NCBI GenBank assembly: GCA_030637245.1
Contig: DAOVVI010000034.1
Coordinates: 1-8,867 of the forward strand
Direction: 5' to 3'
Length of the DNA: 8,867 bases
From: Cyclobacteriaceae bacterium
GTDB taxonomy: Bacteria > Bacteroidota > Bacteroidia > Cytophagales > Cyclobacteriaceae
This document shows, in pieces, positions 1 to 7,804 of the stretch (position 1 is its first letter; every line of letters begins with the position of its first letter). The position numbers were made by a program, and so were the translations under genes. The notes beneath the pieces are model-generated. The model was not told the origin of the DNA, ran no database searches, and saw only the letters and a list, made by a program, of their open reading frames with translations.

Positions 1-1545
<1,545 letters not shown>

Positions 1546-1554
1546 AAGATAGGG

Positions 1555-1579
1555 ATTAACATGCTACATGCGTGTTAAT
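1555..1579. terminator. Inverted repeat between convergent genes, candidate bidirectional terminator
   Basis: ATTAACATGC and GCGTGTTAAT form a 10-bp stem with one G-T pair and a 5-nt loop (TACAT). The hairpin starts 9 nt after the pgi stop and overlaps the last codons and stop of the minus-strand gene. On the minus strand it is followed by a T-rich stretch (rc of 1540-1554). On the plus strand it is followed by a looser T/A-rich stretch. The stem is not GC-rich, so terminator strength is uncertain, but the position suits stopping both convergent transcripts. Confidence 0.5.
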
Positions 1580-1986
1580 TCATATTTTATATCATATTTA
1601 GAATTAATATTTTTTACGTTTTCCTTTATAATGAAGGATTCAGAATTTAAGTTTGGTAACTGAATAATATCGTACTTTTTAATTTCCGCATCATTTTTCA
1701 AAGTCAACATGGATTTTGACTTATTTAAATACCATTTACCTTTTTCCGGAATTTCATTATTCTTTAATCGAATATAAGTACCGTCAGTGTTTAATGTGAG
1801 CTTATAGAATGTTGGATAGTGCAGAACAACGCTTTTATCACTGAGATCACCAATTTTTACCACCTCCCATGTGTCTGAAATTGAGGCATAATTAACTTCA
1901 TTTGTATTGCCACTGATATTGCTCGAAAATACTATAGCCCAAATCACGGCTTGAAGTACTAAAAAATTAAAAATTGCGGTCTTCAT
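1564..1986 (-). CDS. Small exported lipocalin-like protein
   Basis: A 140-residue protein of unknown specific role. Residues 1-26 look like a signal peptide: Met-Lys-Thr, then a hydrophobic core rich in I, F, L, V and A, then SSNISG before a likely cleavage site. There is no lipobox cysteine, so a lipoprotein is unlikely. The mature part resembles the lipocalin-like domains common in Bacteroidota. It has an opening TWEVVKIGD, a central FYKLTLNTDGTYIRL (strand plus turn), then GKWYLNKSKSMLTLKNDAEIKKYDIIQL and SFIIKENV, which fits an alternation of short beta strands. This reading rests on pattern, not on a profile hit. The gene starts with ATG and has no Shine-Dalgarno. It lies 359 nt downstream of the polyamine operon on the same strand and probably has its own promoter. 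Location is inferred as periplasmic or outside the cell. No ligand can be named. Confidence 0.7.
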   Translation of the reverse strand: MKTAIFNFLVLQAVIWAIVFSSNISGNTNEVNYASISDTWEVVKIGDLSDKSVVLHYPTFYKLTLNTDGTYIRLKNNEIPEKGKWYLNKSKSMLTLKNDAEIKKYDIIQLPNLNSESFIIKENVKNINSKYDIKYELTRM

Positions 1987-2345
1987 TCAATAACTAAGAT
2001 TGCGATGTTATTATTTTATTTAACAATGCAATTTTAGAAAAAATATACGCAGTTTATAGAACCATAATAACAGAATAAACAATAAGTGTATGTTTTATTC
2101 AGAAAATTCAAAAAAAAAGACCTGACTTTCTTTAAATAATTTAACCAGTTTATCCGACCGGCACCTGTTAAATTTATAAATAGTTGGAAATCAACATATT
2201 AAAAGAATGTATTATTTTCACAACTAGTTGATTATCAATGCTTTTTACAAAAAAAAGAAACATAATCAGAAATCCCAAATAATTTAAAATACTAACTCAA
2301 TGGAGAACAGTTTCATGTAATTGCAAACTAAAACTATTTTATGAT
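1987..2345. other. AT-rich intergenic region, 359 nt
   Basis: No ORF of convincing length is present on either strand. The region separates the end of the agmatinase-family gene from the start of the lipocalin-like gene, so it should hold the operon's terminator and the next gene's promoter. I could not find a clear TAnnTTTG promoter on the minus strand. It contains a run of nine A residues at 2110-2118, one copy of a 19-nt repeat (2176-2194), and the perfect palindrome CAACTAGTTG at 2221-2230. AATCAAC (2189-2195) and GTTGATT (2227-2233) also form a 7-bp inverted pair. Confidence 0.6.
2176..2194 (+). repeat. 19-nt repeat, copy 1 (downstream of polyamine operon)
   Basis: ATAAATAGTTGGAAATCAA matches the element at 5328-5346 at 18 of 19 positions, in the same orientation; the only difference is T versus G at the sixth base. 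In this copy the next base extends GTTG-GAAAT-CAAC into a 4-bp inverted repeat. The two copies lie on either side of the sixA-speDE-agmatinase operon and are the only ones I noticed in the window. Function is unknown. Confidence 0.55.
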
Positions 2346-3413
2346 CTAATTGCACTGTAGCAAGTTTTGAGTAACACCCGTAATATTTGCAAGATTATAT
2401 AATAATCTGGAGCCAACTATTGCATCCCATTCATCTTTAGCACCTGAAACTTCACAAATATCGAACGAAAGTATCTTTTTCCCGGAACTCATTAATTTTT
2501 CAAATAGATAAATCAATTGATTATAGGAAAGCCCACCTGGTACGGGAGTGCCGGTGGAAGGACAATTTAATTGCTCTAATCCATCGATATCCAGGGATAT
2601 GTAAAGGACATCAGGAAGTGATTCAATGATTTGCTTTACCTGATTGGCCCAGGAAACTCCTTCAAACCTATCTCTTGCCAAAGATTCATCATAGTAGGTG
2701 ATAATTCTTTGATCTTTTTCCATTACATCACGCTCTTGTTCACAGAAATCCCGAATACCAACCTGTACCAGTTTAGATACATTTTTAAACTTTAAAAGGT
2801 TATGCATGATGGAAGCATGTGAGAATTCAAATCCTTGATAGTGTGGTCTGAGATCAGCGTGAGCATCTATTTGCAAAACTCCAAATTCATCAAATGAATC
2901 AGAAATAGCTTTCATCAATCCAAACGGTGAACTATGGTCACCACCTAGTACAACAGGGATTTTACCTGCTTTTAGAATATCTTTTGATTTGGTAAAAACC
3001 CAATCATTTATTTTGTTTGATAACATATTGATGTTCTGCAAAATAAGACCGCTGTCTTTACCTGACAATATACTTATACCTCCTTCTAAGTTTTTAATAT
3101 ATTCCACTGCGTATTTACGTGCCTGGTTATTCTTGTTTATCCATTCATCATCAATTGGCAACATGGTTATTCCCAATTTCCATGCATCGGGTATCCGTTG
3201 CAAAAAAAGGTCTATCTGTGAAGAAACGTTTAATATCGCTTTTGGACCAAGAGACGCTCCGTCATGGAATGAAGCAGTAACGTCCCAGGGAACTGGAATT
3301 ACTACGATTTCAGAAGTTTTCTGATCAAAGGGCAAGCCAAAAAGCCTCCCTGCCTGGCCGATACCATTTGGATCAAATTTTTTAAGTAGCCTTTCTTTAG
3401 AATATGATTTCAT
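2346..3413 (-). CDS. Agmatinase-family ureohydrolase (agmatinase or N1-aminopropylagmatinase)
   Basis: A 355-residue member of the arginase/agmatinase family, which uses two Mn ions to hydrolyse a guanidino group, releasing urea. The expected metal ligands are present: H160 in GGDHS; D183, H185 and D187 in DAHADLR; D275 and D277 in SLDIDGLE. The downstream loop CPSTGTPVPGGLS matches the family's GTGTPVPGG segment, and the end (FDICEVSG...EWDAIVGSRLLYNL) is also family-like. Two points differ from E. coli SpeB (306 residues). There are about 35 extra N-terminal residues before the core (EIVVIPVPWDVTASFHDGAS), plus a longer segment around residues 88-150. The family's usual Asp after DxDxx is Glu280. 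The ATG overlaps the stop of the SpeD-SpeE gene by one base (TAATG), indicating translational coupling. Context makes a polyamine role much more likely than arginase or formimidoylglutamase. Whether the substrate is agmatine or aminopropylagmatine is open. Confidence 0.88.
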   Translation of the reverse strand: MKSYSKERLLKKFDPNGIGQAGRLFGLPFDQKTSEIVVIPVPWDVTASFHDGASLGPKAILNVSSQIDLFLQRIPDAWKLGITMLPIDDEWINKNNQARKYAVEYIKNLEGGISILSGKDSGLILQNINMLSNKINDWVFTKSKDILKAGKIPVVLGGDHSSPFGLMKAISDSFDEFGVLQIDAHADLRPHYQGFEFSHASIMHNLLKFKNVSKLVQVGIRDFCEQERDVMEKDQRIITYYDESLARDRFEGVSWANQVKQIIESLPDVLYISLDIDGLEQLNCPSTGTPVPGGLSYNQLIYLFEKLMSSGKKILSFDICEVSGAKDEWDAIVGSRLLYNLANITGVTQNLLQCN

Positions 3414-4690
3414 TATAGCATATCATGAACGAATCTGGGTAAAACAAACGAAGAGTTATGTATATCAAAACTATAATACTTCAGGTTGTTTCCGGCACAG
3501 AAATCTCTAATTTTTTCTTTTTGAAGGTTTTGAAATGGGTCTATATTGCCTTTTGATGAAAAAGAAAAACTCCACATACCGGATGGAAATGATGGTAAAA
3601 ACATAAGATAACAATAAACATTGTCTTCACCGAATATCTTTTTATAACATTGAAATACATCCATAAAAATTTGCCTGTTAAACCTGGGTGATTCACTTTG
3701 GGTGATCATAATTCCATCAGTTTTTAGAACCCGATATATTTCCCTATAAAAACTCTCTGTAAATAAACCTTCGCCCGGCCCAACCGGGTCATCCGAATCT
3801 ACAATTACTATATCATACGTTTCTGAATTACAGCTTTTTACATAATCAATACCATCTTCTACTTTAACGTCAACATTTTTATTATTTAGGGAGAACGCCA
3901 AATCCGGTAAAAATTCACGGGCTGCCTTTATTACGTATTCGTCAATTTCTACCAAGTCAATATGTTCAATATTCTTATGCCTTAAAAGTTCTCTAACCGT
4001 ACCCCCGTCACCTCCGCCTATCACTAAAATTCTTTTGGGATCATGATGTGCAAAAGCAGGTACGTGAGCTATCATTTCATGGTAAACATATTCATCTTCC
4101 TCAGCACAAACGATATTGCCATCCAATACCAGTATCCGACCAAAGGCTTCCGTTTGATAAATCTCAATTTTCTGAAAATCAGATTTATAATTATATAGCC
4201 GCTCTCCGCTATGCTTTAGTGAAAGTGCTATGTTTTCATTACGTTCTGTAAACCAAATATTTTTAGTGCTCTTTATTTTAGTAGGATTACTTTTTTTATT
4301 TTTAATTGAAGCCGAACCAAAAGTATTTGGTATTGACAATAAATTGCTTTGACCACGACTTAATTCCATTGTAGAACCATGAGAGGCATTGAATTCTTTT
4401 TTCAAATATTCATATGCTATCCAGGGATCGACCGTTTCTCCACAGGTATAAATGTCTATGGAAGCATAGCCGTATTCCGGCCAGCAATGAATTGAAAAAT
4501 GACTTTCCTGGATAACAATAACGCCAGATACACCAAAAGGAGAAAAATGATGAAAAGTAGAATTGATAACCGTCGCCCCTGCTTTATCTGCTGCGGCAAG
4601 CATCCCTTTTTCTACAAACAAAACATCGTCAATTTTTTCCAGATTACAATTATATAGCTCAGCAATGATATGACGACCTAATGCTCTCAT
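3413..4690 (-). CDS. SpeD-SpeE fusion: S-adenosylmethionine decarboxylase / aminopropyltransferase
   Basis: A 425-residue bifunctional protein. Residues 1-113 are a complete class 1B prokaryotic AdoMet decarboxylase that aligns without gaps to the Thermotoga maritima enzyme as I recall it. The self-cleavage site Glu62-Ser63 (Ser63 becoming pyruvoyl), His68, Glu72 and Cys83 are all at the same numbers. A lysine- and serine-rich linker covers roughly 114-145. Residues 146-425 are a spermidine-synthase-type aminopropyltransferase, with YHEM (203-206), the nucleotide-binding GGGDGG (225-230), VEID (247-250), EDG (278-280) and DSDDPVGPGEGLF (298-310). Asp298 and Asp301 match the catalytic aspartates of E. 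coli SpeE. No Met occurs between residues 108 and 206, so the second domain has no ATG of its own. The start matches the family, directly after the upstream stop (TAAATG). The predicted product chain is AdoMet to decarboxylated AdoMet, then transfer to putrescine (spermidine) or agmatine (aminopropylagmatine). Cleavage at Ser63 would leave SpeE joined to the alpha chain. Confidence 0.95.
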   Translation of the reverse strand: MRALGRHIIAELYNCNLEKIDDVLFVEKGMLAAADKAGATVINSTFHHFSPFGVSGVIVIQESHFSIHCWPEYGYASIDIYTCGETVDPWIAYEYLKKEFNASHGSTMELSRGQSNLLSIPNTFGSASIKNKKSNPTKIKSTKNIWFTERNENIALSLKHSGERLYNYKSDFQKIEIYQTEAFGRILVLDGNIVCAEEDEYVYHEMIAHVPAFAHHDPKRILVIGGGDGGTVRELLRHKNIEHIDLVEIDEYVIKAAREFLPDLAFSLNNKNVDVKVEDGIDYVKSCNSETYDIVIVDSDDPVGPGEGLFTESFYREIYRVLKTDGIMITQSESPRFNRQIFMDVFQCYKKIFGEDNVYCYLMFLPSFPSGMWSFSFSSKGNIDPFQNLQKEKIRDFCAGNNLKYYSFDIHNSSFVLPRFVHDML

Positions 4691-5197
4691 TTAATTTTCT
4701 ATTGTAACATCATCTGGTGAAACGTAATATTCAAATGAAGAATTTTCATTTGAAACTAAAGCCCAATCATCCACTCCACAATAAATTTTTACTAAACTTC
4801 CTGCCTCCATACCATCAAAATGATGACCGGTTAAGTATTCTACAAAATAAGATACGACGGGATTGTGACCAACAACAATTACCTCATTCCAATCATTATT
4901 AAATTCACAAACCTCCTTAAATATGATTCGTACTGATGCTTCATAGAGTTCCGAATGGATTTGGATTTTAAGGATATCAAAATTGATCTGATCGGAGATT
5001 AGTTCTGCTGTCTGAATAGCCCGGATAGCGCTACTGCACACAATTGCAGAAATATCAGTATTCTTTTTATATATGTAAGCTCCTAATCTTGAAGATTGCT
5101 GCATACCATCTCCTGCAAGTTTCCGGTCAATATCCTTTTCGCCTGCCTCAGTTGGTTTAGCGGCAGCATGTCGAACTATAAATAGTGTTTTTCCCAT
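4691..5197 (-). CDS. sixA: SixA-like phosphohistidine phosphatase (histidine phosphatase superfamily)
   Basis: With the ATG at 5197 the protein has 168 residues and begins MGKTLFIVRHAAAKP, the usual beginning for SixA. The frame also extends to a TTG at 5224, adding nine residues with no family similarity, so I prefer the ATG. Catalytic residues of the histidine phosphatase (phosphoglycerate-mutase-like) fold are visible: R9 and H10 in RHAAAKP, R59 in CSSAIRAIQTAELI, E86 in LYEAS and H111 in VVGHNPVV. SixA of E. coli removes phosphate from phosphohistidine on phosphotransfer proteins. Small bacterial homologues may act on other phospho-substrates, so the target is unproven. This is the first gene of the operon and its stop abuts the SpeD-SpeE start. 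No signal peptide is present, so it is cytosolic. Its link to polyamine synthesis is not explained by known biochemistry. Confidence 0.85.
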   Translation of the reverse strand: MGKTLFIVRHAAAKPTEAGEKDIDRKLAGDGMQQSSRLGAYIYKKNTDISAIVCSSAIRAIQTAELISDQINFDILKIQIHSELYEASVRIIFKEVCEFNNDWNEVIVVGHNPVVSYFVEYLTGHHFDGMEAGSLVKIYCGVDDWALVSNENSSFEYYVSPDDVTIEN

Positions 5198-5294
5198 AAG
5201 ATAATTATACTTAAGGTATTTCAATTCTAGGAAACGAAATAGATTGATTTTCTATTTTAATAATTTTTTGTTGATATTTGGGACTTTATTTTCG

Positions 5295-5309
5295 CCTGAA
5301 TAGTTCAGG
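5295..5309. repeat. Inverted repeat CCTGAA-TAG-TTCAGG, possible operator
   Basis: Perfect 6-bp arms with a 3-nt centre, about 100 nt upstream of the sixA start. The size and symmetry suit a dimeric regulator binding site. There is no U-tract on either side, so it does not look like a terminator. No regulator can be named. Confidence 0.4.
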
Positions 5310-5327
5310 AAATTATAATTAGCACTC

Positions 5328-5346
5328 ATAAAGAGTTGGAAATCAA
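5328..5346 (+). repeat. 19-nt repeat, copy 2 (upstream of polyamine operon)
   Basis: ATAAAGAGTTGGAAATCAA matches 2176-2194 at 18 of 19 positions, same orientation. It lies about 130 nt upstream of the sixA ATG. In this copy the outer inverted repeat is imperfect (GTTG versus CAAA). Confidence 0.55.
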
Positions 5347-5415
5347 AGCATTGACCGGAAAATCAATAATTTTTCATCTGAAAATTTAGTTTCCCCGGCA
5401 ATTTAGCAATTTTGA

Positions 5416-5428
5416 ATTGATCATCAAT
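5416..5428. repeat. Palindrome ATTGAT-C-ATCAAT, possible operator
   Basis: A perfect inverted repeat with 6-bp arms and a single central base, about 56 nt upstream of the topA start and next to the GAGGAGGT motif of the opposite strand. It could bind a dimeric regulator of either transcript. Confidence 0.4.
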
Positions 5429-5431
5429 GAA

Positions 5432-5461
5432 TTTACCTCCTCATGAGAAATATGGTATAAT
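5432..5461 (+). promoter_or_regulatory. Candidate topA promoter
   Basis: TATAAT at 5456-5461 (extended TATAATTG, one mismatch from TAnnTTTG) lies 22 nt before the topA ATG. TTTACC at 5432-5437 is a weak upstream hexamer with an 18-nt spacer. The predicted 5' leader would be very short. A second near-match, CAATTTTG at 5407-5414, is an alternative. The call is tentative because AT-rich sequence gives many near-matches. Confidence 0.3.
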
Positions 5462-5483
5462 TGAAGTTAAAAACGTATAGTTA

Positions 5484-7799
5484 ATGTCGAAGAATCTAGT
5501 AATCGTTGAGTCACCGGCCAAAGCCAAAACAATAGAAGGGTATTTAGGAAAAGATTATAAAGTAGTATCAAGCTATGGACATGTGCGGGATTTACCCAAA
5601 GACGACATGGCCATTGACGTTAAAAACGGATTTAAACCGACCTATGAAATCTCGAAAGACAAGAAGGAGGTCATCAAAAATCTGAAGCGTGACGTGAAAG
5701 GTTCTGATATGGTCTTCCTTGCAAGTGATGATGACCGTGAGGGAGAAGCAATATCCTGGCATCTTAAGGAATCCCTGAAACTTGATGATTCGAAAACCAG
5801 GAGAATAGTTTTTAGGGAAATTACAAAAAATGCGATTCTGAATGCCATTGAATCACCAAGAGGTTTGGATCTGGACCTGGTAAATGCACAACAAGCCAGG
5901 AGAATCCTTGACCGGTTAGTGGGATTTGAGATTAGTCCTATATTGTGGAAAAAAATCAAGCGTGGATTATCTGCTGGAAGGGTTCAATCGGTTGCGGTTC
6001 GGCTCGTTGTAGAGCGTGAGCGGGAGATTGAAAAATTTGAAGCTAAGTCTTTTTTCAAAATTACAGCGCTATTCAACATCAATGGTACCAAGACGTTAAA
6101 AGCCGAATTAGGCAAAAAATTTGAAAATGAATCTAGTGCCCGGGAGTTCCTAAATAAATGCCTTGGGGCTGAATTTAAAATTAAAAACCTCGAAAAAAAG
6201 CCGGCTAAAAAAACACCAACCGCACCATTTACGACATCCACTTTGCAGCAGGAAGCCAGCAGAAAACTTGGCTTTTCCGTTTCACAAACAATGTCTGTCG
6301 CGCAAAAACTATATGAATCCGGGAAAATATCCTATATGCGAACAGATTCTGTGAATTTATCCCAGGAAGCCTTAGAAGGAGCTAAATTTGCTATCAAACA
6401 ATTATATGGATCGAGCTATGTGAAAACGAGACATTTCAAAAATAAATCTAAATCTGCACAGGAGGCTCACGAAGCCATCAGGCCAACAAGCTTTATGAAT
6501 CAGGAAGCCGGTTCGAATAATGGAGAACAGCGATTGTATGATTTGATCTGGAAAAGAGCCATCGCCTCACAAATGGCTGATGCTCAAATAGAGCGAACCA
6601 TAGCGACCGTAGGAATTTCTACAATGGATGAAAACCTGACAGCCCAAGGTGAAGTGATCAAGTTTGAGGGATTTTTAAAAGTCTATATTGAATCGACTGA
6701 TGATGATGATCCAAATGGTAATCATCACAGCATGCTGCCTCCTTTGGAAATCGGTCAAATTCTGGAATTAAATCATATGCTGGCAAAAGAAGGATTTACT
6801 CGCCCATTGGCTAGATATACTGAAGCCAGCCTGGTGAAAAAACTGGAAGAGATGGGCATTGGCAGACCTTCTACCTACGCCCCAACCATTACAACTATTC
6901 AAAAAAGAGATTATGTATTAAAAGAATCGAAAGAAGGGACTGAGCGAACTTATAGGGAGATTGTGTTGGAAAATGATCAGATTACAAACTCTAAAAAAAC
7001 TGAAATAACCGGAGTGGAAAAAAGCAAGCTTTTCCCAACAAATACAGCTATGATCGTAAATGACTTTTTAATAGGGCAATTCCCAAATATTATTGATTAC
7101 TCATTTACGGCAAATGTGGAAAAAGAATTTGACGAAATTGCAAAAGGAAAACTGGAATGGGACAAAATGATTGATGGATTTTATAGCAGTTTCCATTCCG
7201 ATGTTGAAACGTCAGAGAATGTTAGCAAGTCTGAAATTGGAGCGCTGCGAGTCCTTGGCGTCGATCCCGATTCGGGGAAAAACATATATGCCAGGTTAGC
7301 CAGATTTGGCCCTTGCGTACAGTTAGGCGAATTGGAAGATGAAGAAAAACCTAAATTTTCCAGCCTTCGTAAAGGTCAGTTAATAGAAACTATTACGATC
7401 GAAGACGCCCTGGAGCTTTTTAAACTACCAAGGTTGGTTGGTACATATGAGGATCAAAATATTGAAGCAAACATCGGAAGGTATGGACCATATGTCAGAC
7501 ATATCAATAAATTTTATGGCCTGGGTGAAGATGATGACCCACTAACTGTTACAGAAGAACGGTCAATCGAATTGATAGGGATAAAAAGAAAAGAGGACGC
7601 CAACCGTATTATCAGGACCTTCAGCGAAAATGAAGAATTTCAGATTTTAAAAGGAAAATGGGGACCCTATCTGAAAGCCGGCAAAAAGAATGTAAAGCTG
7701 CCAAAAGACAAAAAACCTGAAGATTTGACTTACGAAGATTGTGTAGAACTTGCAGAAAAAGCCCCGGCTAAAAAACGCGGCGGTCGAAGGAAAAAATAG
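5484..7799 (+). CDS. topA: DNA topoisomerase I (type IA)
   Basis: A 771-residue type IA topoisomerase, which relaxes negative supercoils by a 5'-phosphotyrosine strand-passage mechanism. The N-terminal Toprim domain (about 1-115) carries Glu9 in LVIVESPAKAKTI and D82, D84 and E86 in DDDREGEAI, matching the E. coli acidic triad. The catalytic tyrosine is Tyr284 in ISYMRTDSVNLS. Conserved segments GLSAGRVQSVAVRLVVERE and EMGIGRPSTYAPTI are present. The C-terminal part (about 580-771) has three Topo-C-type repeats with FGPxV-like cores at residues 608, 667 and 726 (RFGPCV, RYGPYV, KWGPYL). It ends in a basic tail, APAKKRGGRRKK. There are no CxxC pairs, so the zinc ribbons of E. coli TopA are absent. 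The ATG start fits the family's MSKNLVIVESPAKAK opening; no Shine-Dalgarno precedes it. The Sir2 gene follows after 5 nt. Confidence 0.98.
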   Translation: MSKNLVIVESPAKAKTIEGYLGKDYKVVSSYGHVRDLPKDDMAIDVKNGFKPTYEISKDKKEVIKNLKRDVKGSDMVFLASDDDREGEAISWHLKESLKLDDSKTRRIVFREITKNAILNAIESPRGLDLDLVNAQQARRILDRLVGFEISPILWKKIKRGLSAGRVQSVAVRLVVEREREIEKFEAKSFFKITALFNINGTKTLKAELGKKFENESSAREFLNKCLGAEFKIKNLEKKPAKKTPTAPFTTSTLQQEASRKLGFSVSQTMSVAQKLYESGKISYMRTDSVNLSQEALEGAKFAIKQLYGSSYVKTRHFKNKSKSAQEAHEAIRPTSFMNQEAGSNNGEQRLYDLIWKRAIASQMADAQIERTIATVGISTMDENLTAQGEVIKFEGFLKVYIESTDDDDPNGNHHSMLPPLEIGQILELNHMLAKEGFTRPLARYTEASLVKKLEEMGIGRPSTYAPTITTIQKRDYVLKESKEGTERTYREIVLENDQITNSKKTEITGVEKSKLFPTNTAMIVNDFLIGQFPNIIDYSFTANVEKEFDEIAKGKLEWDKMIDGFYSSFHSDVETSENVSKSEIGALRVLGVDPDSGKNIYARLARFGPCVQLGELEDEEKPKFSSLRKGQLIETITIEDALELFKLPRLVGTYEDQNIEANIGRYGPYVRHINKFYGLGEDDDPLTVTEERSIELIGIKRKEDANRIIRTFSENEEFQILKGKWGPYLKAGKKNVKLPKDKKPEDLTYEDCVELAEKAPAKKRGGRRKK

Positions 7800-7804
7800 A
7801 AGTT

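Larger units (their letters stand above)
5198..5483. promoter_or_regulatory. Divergent control region between polyamine operon and topA
   Basis: A 286-nt non-coding region that must carry promoters for both the minus-strand operon and the plus-strand topA-cobB pair. It holds two clean inverted repeats (5295-5309 and 5416-5428), the second copy of a 19-nt repeat (5328-5346), the palindrome CTCATGAG (5440-5447) and, on the minus strand, a strong Shine-Dalgarno-like GAGGAGGT (5442-5435). I found no perfect TAnnTTTG element facing the minus-strand operon. Confidence 0.6.

Noticed and set aside
2099..2135. Poly-A run (2110-2118; T9 on the minus strand) as a Rho-independent terminator of the polyamine operon
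   Set aside because: The only hairpin I can draw ahead of the T-run is about 5 A/T-rich pairs (AAAGA and TCTTT) with a loop of 8, and it lies over 200 nt past the last stop. Too weak to call.
2221..2240. AGTTGATTATCAA as a third copy of the 19-nt repeat
   Set aside because: Only 10 of 13 core positions match and the flanks do not, so it is not distinguishable from chance in AT-rich DNA.
2346..3413. Formimidoylglutamase (HutG) or arginase as the function of the ureohydrolase
   Set aside because: The family motifs alone do not exclude these, but translational coupling to AdoMet decarboxylase-aminopropyltransferase makes a polyamine substrate much more likely, and no histidine-degradation genes are nearby.
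5198..5224. Nine-residue N-terminal extension of the SixA-like protein from a TTG at 5224
   Set aside because: The extra residues show no family similarity, while the ATG at 5197 gives the typical SixA opening MGKTLFIVRHA.
5273..5280. GATATTTG as a topA promoter -7 element
   Set aside because: One mismatch from TAnnTTTG, no properly spaced -33 TTG, and more than 200 nt from the topA start.
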